From contig JADNYJ010000581.1 in assembly GCA_015501075.1 (NCBI GenBank), forward strand, positions 1 through 19,811: a DNA stretch of 19,811 bases. Reading direction: 5' to 3'. Made by a program: the position numbers and the translations under genes. Of this stretch, positions 1 to 9,372 are shown one piece after another (the stretch's first letter is position 1; each line of letters begins with the position of its first letter). The notes below the pieces were generated by a model. The model did no database searches and was not told where the DNA came from. It was given only the letters and a program-made list of their open reading frames with translations. Origin of the DNA: Gymnopilus junonius (Eukaryota > Basidiomycota > Agaricomycetes > Agaricales > Galerinaceae).

Positions 1-2681
1 GACCCAGAAGCGTTTGTGGATAACCTGGATGGCATGGCATCTGCTGCTTTCAGTAATGTGACACAAGAGGTTCGGGGATGAATTTCATTCTCCACTTACT
101 TTGACTGAAGTGTATCTTTTGCTCCCAGGATCTATATATCACTGCTGATCTATTGGAGGTACAAACTTCGGATCGGACAGCATGGTTTTCCTCGAGAGAC
201 GTATCATCCTCGGTGGAGGAGCTTGTTGAGATTCAGACCATCTACACTCAGATCCAGGAGATTGAACCATCGGCCTTGATCTCTGAGCTAACTCAAGATG
301 TTTTGTATCGCCTTCTGCCTCCTGGAGTACGGAGCTGCATCAGAGCTTATGGTATCATCCGCAAATGGCTTATATCCAAACTAGTCGCCCCCAGAATCGG
401 CCTGCGTGCGAGGCAGCAACGAATGGAGCTACTCATTCAGGCCATTGAGGTTTCGAGGTTGCGCAACACCGAGACGCCATCGACGGCGCAGCTGATGGAC
501 CAGGCCTGTGTAAGGTCATTTGTGGAGGCTGTGACGACGTCTGCTCTGCTGAGTGTGGAGAGTCGCTTGCATTTCAGAGCATGGCAAGGCGTAGCTATTA
601 GCAGGGGAAGTTCTTGTGATTCGCTGGCTTCATTGTTGCTCCGACCATATACACAATCTACTTCATCCCCGGATTGTCTGACAGTGGATATGGGATGGCT
701 GTTGGAGCGCATGCTGGAGATCATTGCAACGCCTGACGTGGTCGAGGCACCTTCTCAAGAAGGCCAGAACCTCATTAATTTTGATAAGCGCAGGTAAGTT
801 ACTGCGGCGACGTGGTCAGTTAAAGATTGTCCTCATTTTGTTTATCCAGACATCTACACAACTTGATCAGCAAATCTGGCAGCATTCCTGCTACTCGGAA
901 GAATGCAGGCTCAGAGGAGTCTAACAGACGTGGCTTCGAACGTCTTAACAACATTGAGAAGGAAGTCCTCATGATACAGTTCGATCATCGCGGTATCAAG
1001 GACGAGGCCACGAGGGAAGCAACGACCCCCGGGGTCAACGGAATGCCATCCGCCAAGAAGGCCACACGCCCATTCAACAAACTCGTCGCTGTACAGATCG
1101 AGAAGAATCGCAGAGACAAGAGCTTGCGAAGCCGTTTTCAGAAAGAAAAGCTTCAGGAGCAGACCAAGAACGACCGACGCGATGATCTTCTCAACAAGGC
1201 CATGCGACCGCGCAAACCGATTTCGAATGCGCAGAAGCAGCATCGTAACAAAAAGAGCATGTCGTCCGCTTTCCTGAGCTTCATGCGACCTATTTCGAGT
1301 GCATTTGTTTCCGACAGCCCTCAGCAGCTCACGCTCAGGAGGACAGCTTCTCAACTGGATTTCGCCACGACTGGAAAGCCAACTCTTGTTCTCAGCATTT
1401 TGGATGCTCAGGTGGCTCAATTCATTAATAATGAACGATCTTACATCTTCCAGTTGGACACGGAGGACGGAGGCCATTATCTCCTGCAAGCTACAACCAA
1501 GAGGGAGATGACCAAATGGTTGGAAACCATCTCTCGCGTCACCAAAAATGCAGCCCAGCGACGTTTGACATACCTTGGCAATTCCCCTAAACCTCAAATT
1601 GCTGATCACATCCATTCTCATCCCATCGTTCCTTCCCGTGATCCCAAGGCCGGTAAGCTTTCTTGTCTCCTAAATGCGTGATTTGATTTCTAATGACGCT
1701 CTGACTGGAAGTCTTTGGGGTTGAAGTCGAGTATCTACTCCGACGAGAAGCGGCAGGTGATCACGTACCACCTGGCACTGTTCCGTTTATCATCGCTCAA
1801 TGTCTGTCTGAGGTGGAACGGCGCGGCTTGAGTGAAGTTGGCATTTGTCAGTCATTCTCTATCTCTTTCTTCGGTTCTTCTTATCTTACCCTTCCTCCTT
1901 GCCCTCCAGATCGCATTGCCGGAGCGGCCACTGAAATCAATGCTCTCAAAGATGCTTACAACAAGGGCGAGTTTCCCATTCGACAGTCAACAGATATTCA
2001 TGCCATCTGCGACCTTGTCAAGACTTGGTTCCGTCTCCTTCCTGAACCGGTATTCCCTCCATCGTCGTATCATGAAGTGATGGACGCCATGAGTAAGACT
2101 ATCATCTTTCTCTCGAATTAGCTCTAATAACAGGCGCAGGGCAAGAAAACTTGGATGATCGTTTGCTTCGCATTCGCGAAGTTGTACAGGCTCTTCCTCA
2201 ACCCAACTTTGATATTCTTAAAAGAGTATCGGAGCATCTCGATAGGTCTGCTGTTTACATGCTTACATAAGCATTGTACTGAAGATTTTGCAGAGTAACC
2301 GACTATGAGGAGCATAACCACATGACGGCTGAAGCTCTGGCTATTGTTTTCAGTCCAAACCTTCTAAGAGCTCCTCAGAACGATTTCGTAATGATCCTCA
2401 ACAACATGGGTCTCTCGCATAAACTGGTTAAAGCTCTCATCACCCATGTACGTCTTTCTCTACTTCCCCTAAGCCAGACTTCTGATGTACGGCCCCAGTT
2501 CCACATTATCTTCGATGAGACCGATCCTGAAGCAGAAATCCACTCAGATGATGAACAGGATGAACTTGATTCTCCAATATTAGAAGAAGCCGAAGAAGAC
2601 GAAGAAAACTACGACCCTATCCACGACTCACATGACAATGAATCCTCCCTTGAACACGGAGACCGATATACCCCTACTTAA
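1..2681 (+). CDS. Rho GTPase-activating protein with RasGEF-like and PH regions (5' truncated)
   Basis: Exons read as 1-69, 129-793, 850-1652, 1712-1846, 1910-2092, 2140-2245, 2294-2447 and 2499-2681, giving the last 765 residues; the start lies left of the window. Residues about 1-230 resemble a degenerate RasGEF domain (LLEVQTSDRTAWF, then helical ARQQRMELLIQAIEVSRL). About 390-478 is the visible part of a PH domain ending in a TKREMTKWLETI helix. About 513-705 is a RhoGAP domain: VFGVEVEYLLRR, the arginine-finger motif GIYRIAGA created exactly across the 1847-1909 intron, KTWFRLLPEPVFP, and MTAEALAIVFSPNLLRAP. The tail after 705 is acidic. By family it should stimulate GTP hydrolysis by a Rho/Rac/Cdc42 GTPase in polarity signalling. 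The acceptor at 2133 is an in-frame alternative to 2139, and the last intron (51 bp) is open in frame if retained. The RhoGAP call is firm; the RasGEF-like call is weaker. Confidence 0.9.
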
Positions 2682-3384
2682 TACCCAGGATTAATTTCAT
2701 CTATTGATAACCAACTACTTTGTTAGGTATACCTGTACAAAACGCGCACTTCCATTTATCAATCCTGCATGGGCTCTCGTAACATATGTTCTGCTGCTCC
2801 TTGGACGATTCGTATCGCAATAATCATTATTATTTTCCTAGTTGTGTTAAACATTATATTATTTGGCAGGCATCTGCCCCTCCCCATTGTACCTGTATTA
2901 CATACGTCGTGGATAAACTGTCCAGCGGCGATAGAAGCTTGTCGAATAAGTGGGACACTTGACTGCCGCATGGAGCGCATGAGTTGTGGATGTTGGGGAG
3001 CACCTCTTGGCGTGTATACTTGTTAGCACTTCAAATTTTGGTATGATACATCCTAAATCTCTATTCAACTATTTATTTATATGACGTGAAAACCGCGCCG
3101 AGGTACCAGCAGGGTCAAAAGCATTTCTCAAGCTCACCAGTGCTGGGAATCTCAGGTATATGGAACATTTCCGCGCTAGGTATTCGATTTCTTACAAGGC
3201 GACCTTTTTCTGCAAATGGGTATATTTCATCGATTTCGAGAATATGTAGCTAGGTAGGTAATTTGGGCATACTCGTAACTTCAGAACGTAATTACATTTG
3301 AGGAAGAATATCTATCCCATTTTTATGCAGTTGGATCAAAACTGAGTTGTACTTGCATCATATTTATCTCTCTCAATTCCATGG
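2682..3384. other. Convergent intergenic region
   Basis: This stretch lies between the 3' ends of the RhoGAP gene (+) and the first F-box gene (-). It is fairly AT-rich and would hold both 3' untranslated regions. An open stretch at 2769-3026 (+) could encode an 85-residue peptide with an isoleucine-rich hydrophobic run, but it has no family signature and I do not call it a gene. The only interpretable element is the short gene relic at about 3186-3246, listed separately. Confidence 0.6.
3186..3246 (+). pseudogene. Relic of second exon of the MGTRGL-family gene
   Basis: Positions 3210-3244 match 6789-6823 in the second exon of the intact gene at 6360. Over about 35 bases there are only five differences, all transitions, three of them silent. 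The relic reads FCKWVYFIDFEN where the intact gene reads FCEWAYFIDFEN. Upstream, DFL is also recognisable, but the run of five T at about 3205-3209 puts it in another frame, which fits a one-base insertion. A TAG stop follows at once and no first exon could be found. This looks like a dead copy of the family some 3 kb from the living one. Confidence 0.7.
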
Positions 3385-5254
3385 TCACTCATCAATATTA
3401 GTATTGGCGGCAGAAAATGCTGCGAAGAAGCGTAACCGTGCGCGTACATTGGCAGCCCGTTGAGCAGTGAAGTCCGCGTTCAGTTGAGCACCCAACTCAG
3501 GGGCGGATGGCACAGCAGCATGTACATCTTCCATCACAACTGCGTCAATATTGGGTATGATTGATCGTGAGCCTCTGAGGAGCGGAAATTGAAATGCAGA
3601 ATTCTGCGAGAAACGTTGTAAATCTTCCATTGCGTCGTCGTAGTCCTCGGCACTTGCTTTCATGAGTAGGGAGATTCTGAAGGTGCGAACGAGTGGATAC
3701 AAAAGCGGATCTGACAGAATCTTGTCGAGATTTTTCCATTCATCATGGCCTACTAAAAGTTCGCGAAGTCGGCCAGTCAGTGGGTATGGCAAATGAAGAG
3801 ATATATGAAGAGTCTTGATATTTGCAAAGCATGTCAGTGAAGGTGGAAGCAGAATTTTAGTGAGGATCATCCCACGGAAGTGCTTCCTGTCCTGAGGTAT
3901 GACACATTGTATCTTCAAATGTGTAAGCTTCATCAACTTGGTCAAATCGGACTCGGCGCGATTCAAAGAATGGTGGCGAGATACGTCTTTAACCCTAAGT
4001 ACTCAGTGTAACTCTAACTTGTAACTGAAGAAGGGCAATGTGGCAACTCACGGCTTTCCAGGCTCTATCTTTCTATGCTCTATCTTTCCATGCTCTATAT
4101 AGCTTATTGCCCGGTGGACATACCATAGGTCATCGTGGTCCGATTCTTCTTCATCCCTATATCATACTCGATTCAATTTCAAAGGCAATGAACAATGGTC
4201 AACTTGGCTACTAACGAATCAATATCTTCTTCGTCGTCGGAACTCTCTTCATCTCTAGACAAACGTTTCAATTCCCACTGATAAATGGAAGCGATTAGTT
4301 TAGTTGCTCACGAATCTAGTTCTTGCATGTCCGATTCGGTTGCTGCACAAGCGGTTCTCATAGGTACTATATGATCACGGTCGGTAATCTCTTCGACTCT
4401 GTGAGTTCATCATTAATTTGAAAGTAGTGGATAATTAACTTGGCTACTCACAGGTCAAGAGTTTCCAGGTTCATTTCTGCATGGAACTCACGCAGGAACT
4501 TCCATATGTACGTGAGGCTGGCATGTTCATTGATTATACAGTGGAAGGCCTTTAAATTAGGAAATAGATTTTTTCTTCCCCGGCCAGTGGGCACTGAATA
4601 GGCAAGGGTATCCAAAAAATTTGTGATACATCGATTTACTTGTAAAGTTTCCAGTGCCATGAGAGCTTTGAAATTCAGAGATTTGCCATGAAGAGAAGAG
4701 TCAATGGAGAAGGTGCATCTGTCGAGTACCAGTGTCTGCAATCCTTCAAATTTGGCGATCTCATGCAGAGGCATACAGATGAATTTAAGGCGAAGCATCC
4801 TAATATTGGAAGAGTCCCGAACTTGAAGAATCGGATTGCGGAACCCTTCATTGAACTTCGTGAAAAGAGGTTGATATCTAGCAAATTCAGTATCAACAAG
4901 GATGTCCAGTCGTTCCAGTTTAACTGGATTCGCCACCAGAAAGACCAACGCTTTCTCTACTTCTTTGGATTGTTCAGTCGGAGAGGATAGGTGAATGCAG
5001 AGGGATCTCAAGTGATTGCCTATAACCAGAGACGACTGCAGCTCTAAAGCCAAGGAGGTGTTTTTGGAATTGTCATCATAAATGGCAATTTTTGATGATA
5101 GGAATCGCAGCGCTGGCGCACTGAACGATTTGTTGACGAGCGTACAAGCCAGCAGAGCTCTGTGTGCTTCCTGGTCGACGGCAGGGTGTTGGTATGTGAA
5201 CTCCTCTACGATTCGGTCCACGAGCTCCTGTGGTAAAGATAGAATGTAAGACAT
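3385..5254 (-). CDS. F-box protein with acidic mini-exons
   Basis: Exons on the minus strand are 5254-4452, 4398-4312, 4254-4216, 4156-4052 and 3994-3385, joined by introns of 53-59 bp, all in phase 2; the product is 547 residues. Residues about 5-50 form an F-box (LSLPQELVDRIVEEF, then LLACTLVNKSFSAPALRFL). By family this should bind Skp1 and make the protein a substrate adaptor of an SCF ubiquitin ligase. The rest has irregular leucine-rich strands as in fungal F-box proteins (LETLQVNRC, LKAFHC, LKIQC). Exons 2-4 insert a charged stretch rich in D and E (DEESSDDEEDID) followed by repeated EHGKI/EHRKI. The first ATG with the F-box just behind it was chosen as start. The substrate is unknown. 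Confidence 0.85.
4058..4098 (-). repeat. 15-bp in-frame tandem repeat in F-box gene exon 4
   Basis: Plus-strand units at 4058-4072, 4073-4087 and 4088-4098 share the core GCTCTATCTTT with one or two changes each. Because the unit is 15 bases long, it adds five codons per copy without breaking the frame; the peptide reads EHGKI, EHRKI, EPGK. This looks like recent replication slippage inside coding sequence. Confidence 0.8.
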
Positions 5255-6359
5255 GTTGAAGTGCAGGATAGTTGACTCGTCGATTGCCCGTCGAGACTAA
5301 GAAGTTGAGCGTTGAACGCGTGTGGCACTCACGGGTCACGCGATTCTAAGTTCACTTTGTTGACGATTGTATGTCATGAACTATACAGTTGTTAGTTGCG
5401 ATGTTTATCTTATCTTATACAAAAAATTTGCTGAATCTACATAGTGCGAGGGCCCAAGGGGAAAATTATCTCAGTTAATTTAAATGTGGCAAGCGAGAAG
5501 GACGACTGGGATCTCAGTCCGTTTGCCACTGTTCCTGCGGCGTTGCAGACGGGCGCTTAGTGTCTATGCCGGACGAAGTTGGGCAGCATGTTCTGCAGCT
5601 CATCCCTGCCCAATTTTTTAGTCTAGCCATTCTCCTTTTGGCCTTCTGCGAGACTGCGACAAAGTCATGTCGAACGTTGGCCTCACTTACAGAAATACAT
5701 CTCCTTTACGTGCATATAACGTATGAGCTACACCACTGAGAACCTCCACACCTTAATCCCTCCCGTACGCATGAGCGCTACTTTATATATGAGGAGTCAT
5801 CGATATTCATCCCTAATAACAATGTTTGATATCGAGCCAAGGACCAGGTTTTCTGGAACCACCACGTGATCGCGTTTTGGTCATTAATTAGTGACGCGTC
5901 GCTCTCCTGAGTGATCCTGACGATTCGACAGAGGTAAAGACTGAATGGAACTGCCACTTCAAAATTTTCTTTCCTTGACATCTCTAGGTAAAACTTCGAC
6001 CGTAAGGAAGATTCAATGGGCGCGTGAATTCATTGTTCAAGAAACAAAGGAAGAGGAGCGATTCATTTACATAAGCTGTGGGAAACTATGTCTCTGCCAG
6101 TGTGGCCTTTCTGCTGTTCCTTCCACACTTATTCTTTCAGATCTGCAAGGTAGGCACCTTTTCGTCTTACTGTTTACTTGCTCTTTTTGTCTGCTTTCGC
6201 TTAATTCCAAACGCCAGTGCATTTGCCATTTTCACTAACTGTCTTAGATTTTGTTCTCACTACCGTTGATTTTCAGGACTGCATTCTCTCCGAGGCCTGA
6301 ATACATCGATCCACCCTGAATTTTTCTCATTGCATCTCAACACTCCCTGATTTACTAAA
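5255..6359. promoter_or_regulatory. Divergent intergenic region between F-box gene and MGTRGL-family gene
   Basis: Both flanking genes start away from this 1.1 kb, so it should contain both promoters. No protein family could be read in either strand. Just before the gene at 6360 there is a possible 5'-untranslated intron, with donor GTAGGC at 6150 and acceptor TTTTCAG ending at 6276; its size (127 bp) is larger than the coding introns here. A CACGTG palindrome lies near 5862. These are candidates only. Confidence 0.4.
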
Positions 6360-6933
6360 ATGGGCACTCGTGGGCTCTTAGGATTCATCATCGCTGCACA
6401 ACGTTACGGCTCCTATAACCACTGGGACTCTTACCCGAGTGGCCTAGGGGCCGATATTGTCAAATTCATACTCGGCCTCAGCCCTGAAAATTACGATGAG
6501 ATGGCTAAACTTGTGGCTGAGATTACTTGGGTTAATGAAGCTGAGAAACCAACTGTCGAAATCCAGGATAAATACTCGAAGGCAGGCTTCTCCAATGTAG
6601 GCATCGGCGAGCAGAGTCTCTCAGATTGGTACTGCCTGCTCGCCAAGACACAAGGCGCTGCTGCTCTCCCTGCAATTCAGAGTGGAGAACTCAAGCATAT
6701 GATTGACTCAAGTAGGTTGTTGTCTTTCTGTTCTTCTCCTAAGGCTCATCCTATTGGTTGCAGGAGATTTCCTCGCTAATGGTCTCTTCTGTGAATGGGC
6801 ATATTTTATCGATTTTGAGAATAGGAAACTGGAGACATGGGCAAGAACAGAAAAGCTAGATGAAATGACATTTGACGACCTCGTTAAAGATGGCGTTGAG
6901 GGCTTTTTGGCGCGCCTTGAATCTGATGAATGA
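6360..6933 (+). CDS. Conserved small protein of unknown function (MGTRGL / YNHWDSYPSGLG type)
   Basis: Two exons, 6360-6711 and 6764-6933, separated by a 52-bp intron (donor GTAGGT, acceptor TTGCAG), encode 173 residues. The start is MGTRGLLGFIIAAQ with a good context (ACTAAAATGG). The N-terminal block MGTRGL with YGSYNHWDSYPSGLG some 15 residues later looks like a conserved signature, and the second exon carries LFCEWAYFIDFENRKLETW. I recall this pattern from uncharacterised fungal proteins but cannot name a domain or function. There is no signal peptide or clear membrane segment. A dead copy of exon 2 lies at about 3186-3246. Gene structure is secure; function is unknown. Confidence 0.85.
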
Positions 6934-7229
6934 ATTGTAAAGAAATATTAATTGACCGAAGATAACTTGTAATTTGAATTCTTCTCTTACCACATAAGAA
7001 GCAACATTCTGAAATGTGGGGCGCATTGCAATGAAAACTGTAGGTAAATTATGAATCTGTTATTCATGATAGCATTGATGATGGATTGACGCTGAGAGAT
7101 ATGAAATCCGTCAGGCTTTCAAGTAGCATGTAGCATATGTTCTTGATTTGAATTAAATTGGGACTCTCCGTTCAGTGAACATTCAAAGCTTCAAGACTTT
7201 CTAATTTCAACTCACGGTGCAAGAAAGCC
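6934..7229. other. Convergent intergenic spacer
   Basis: AT-rich spacer between the stop of the MGTRGL-family gene (+) and the stop of the second F-box gene (-). It should carry both 3' untranslated regions. No gene, repeat or RNA structure was recognised. Confidence 0.5.
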
Positions 7230-8936
7230 CTACCTAAAAGTCACCAAAGCCTTGACTACATCATCCCATTGGTTTCTACTAACTCCCCCGAGAATCGGTG
7301 ATTGTGCTAACCATTTCCCCCCAATGCCACATAGTTTTGGGAAGACTTGTGCAAAGAATTTGGCGACTGACTCCGGTGTATTTGCGCCAACGTCTGAGTC
7401 GCCGACGTAAAGATAGGTGATTCTTTGGTTGATGCACTCAGGAGGGATTTGAGAGGGTGTAGGAATCTCGCTCCCTGCATTAAACGAGAAAGACAGATAT
7501 TCTAGTCCACGGCACTGACGCAAAAAATATAGGAAGCCGTCATAAGTAATCATGTGGATGGAGTTCCATTCTCCCAGCGAGCCAAGTTGGAGGCGCTTGA
7601 GATATGACCATGCGTCGGCCATTGCCATGAAATCGTTGTCTCCAAGATCGATTCGACAAGGAACATCCAATTCAAGGACTGAAAGGTGCCTGAACGACAG
7701 CAGGGGCTTCAGTGTAAACGCCTGGATGTATATGGTTGGAAATACATCTGAATCGGTCCCTCTTCGCATTCTGTAGTTAAAAGGAGGGGTATGCTTGAAG
7801 ATGATGCGGTGGACGTTGGATAACGCAGAGCTGCCGTGCTCGAGCGCCTCAAAGGCATCGCGGAGGTCTGCTTTTGGGAGGACTTTGGGAATATAGATTG
7901 AGATTTCTTGCAGCTGCAGAGGACGCAAGTTGTTCAGGAGGCCGACGAAATTGGCAAAATCGACCTCAGGCATAATGAGGCGATGTAATTCAGGAAAAGG
8001 AGGGTCCGAGCTGGACCTGGACCGCAAGGCATGCGAAATTTGACCTGACATGTTGGCAATTTGCAAACTGTGGACATGGGCCAGGGACGCTAGGTGCTGA
8101 ATAGCAGGCAGGTCAAGGATGCGTGAAGCACATGAGAGTCGGCGTAGGTCAGTCATCTGGGATACCAAACGTGACAGGTGCGTGCAATTTTCTTTTTGAA
8201 ATTCCTGTAATGGGCCCAAATCAAGTTCCTGCATGTTGAGGGCATATCGCTCAATAGTAGGAAACAAAGAGGTAATGTTCTCATGGGAGTCGCTCCATTG
8301 GAGACTGACAGAGATGCCTTTGGTTTGCAAGAAGATGTCCAAGCATTTCCTAGCGTGAGAGATATTGACGAATTCCAGGCGTAGTAGGCTCGGAAACAGA
8401 GTAATCGATTTATTTTGTCTGTCCTCCCAAATGGAGTGCAATGCGGTCAAATCCAACGGGTAACTTTCCCAATTAAATGCGGATACACCGTGCAGTGTGA
8501 AATTGTGGGAACGGCGGTGTGTATCTTGCGGCATCCGTTCAAGGTGGAAAGGATAGGGAAGATAATTGATTCGTCTAATCCGCCGAGCATAAGACGCAAA
8601 TCTCCTGAACTCGTCGTCCGTGGGCTTGTCTTCAGAAAGAGCCTAGGAATTCTTATTAAAAATAGGGATCGACATGTTGAATAGGAACCAACTTACAAAC
8701 ATCCTCTCAAAACCATCGCTCGGACGTTCATTCCAACAATGAGAGGGCAAGGTCTTTATAAGGGGTACAAGGTTTTGCTGAGTATGCCACAGGATGTCCA
8801 GAGCGGTATCGCTAAAATAATGGCACGTTAAAGCCAGAGAAATTAAATCATTCCGTGAAGGTCGTCCTGGACAAGCATGGTAGACCTGAGTGAAAATAAG
8901 GTCGAGGATTTCCTGCACTTCAAGGCAGGAATGCAT
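7230..8936 (-). CDS. F-box-like protein, basidiomycete MHxCLEVxEIL type
   Basis: Minus-strand exons 8936-8697 and 8642-7230 are joined across a 54-bp intron (donor GTAAGT, acceptor CCTAG) in phase 0, giving 550 residues. The N-terminus MHSCLEVQEILDLIF, followed by LISLALTCHYFSDTALDILWHTQ and LVPLIKTLP, is the degenerate F-box common in mushroom genomes. Residues after the intron (DDEFRRFASYARRIRRI) also fit that family. The long remainder holds irregular leucine-rich repeats (MQELDLGPL, LSVLELDVP, LKRLQLGSL). The expected role is a Skp1-binding SCF substrate adaptor. An upstream in-frame ATG exists at 9020, but GTGAGC just before it and GAACAG before the MHSC start look like an intron in the 5' untranslated region, so 8936 is preferred. 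The two F-box genes of this window do not look like recent copies. Confidence 0.85.
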
Positions 8937-9372
8937 ATCCCGAGGTTCTATGACCGGTTTCCTTCTGTTCGTTACAAATTTCTTGATGAGGAGCGGAAGG
9001 AGGGAATATTCTAATTTCATCGCTCACGGGTTGATGGTGTGCAGAAGCAGAAGAAAGCACGAAAGAGAGATCAGATGGTGATGGTTGGGAATCAAGCTGC
9101 AGGCTGCCAAAGTCGCCCTCTTGAGCCCAGCAGCGGTTTCGCGGCCCGGGATCGTGCGTGTAGCACGCCTCGATGATGTCGACTAGTCACTAGTCACTAC
9201 ACTGTTGGCAGAAAACCGTGGTTCAGTTAGACTCTGTAGAACCAAACTCAAGTAAAAGTTATAAATAATTATTAGCTAAAATTTGGCAATGAAATTGAAG
9301 GATCACATATTTCTGTTCTAGCACACCGAGATTGGATCTATTCCGATTCTCAAATACTAAACGCAAATGCCA
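8937..9372. other. Spacer between two minus-strand genes
   Basis: This holds the presumed promoter and leader of the second F-box gene and the 3' region of the next gene. A probable 5'-untranslated intron runs from GTGAGC near 9027 to GAACAG near 8963. A trivial 7-bp direct repeat (ACTAGTC, two and a half copies) lies at 9182-9200. The segment around 9240-9290 is AT-rich. No further gene was recognised. Confidence 0.45.

Noticed and set aside
2769..3026. Open stretch with an isoleucine-rich hydrophobic run, possibly a small membrane protein
   Set aside because: It lies in a convergent 3' region, has no splice or family signature, and the hydrophobic run comes from AT-rich repeats of ATT/ATA.
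4052..4311. Minimal 34-bp intron ending at the first CAG after the donor at 4311
   Set aside because: It would give an immediate stop; the next AG (57-bp intron ending at 4255) keeps the frame and gives the acidic exon.
9182..9200. ACTAGTC direct repeats as an attachment site or target duplication
   Set aside because: Two and a half 7-bp copies in tandem without any element between them; simple slippage is enough.
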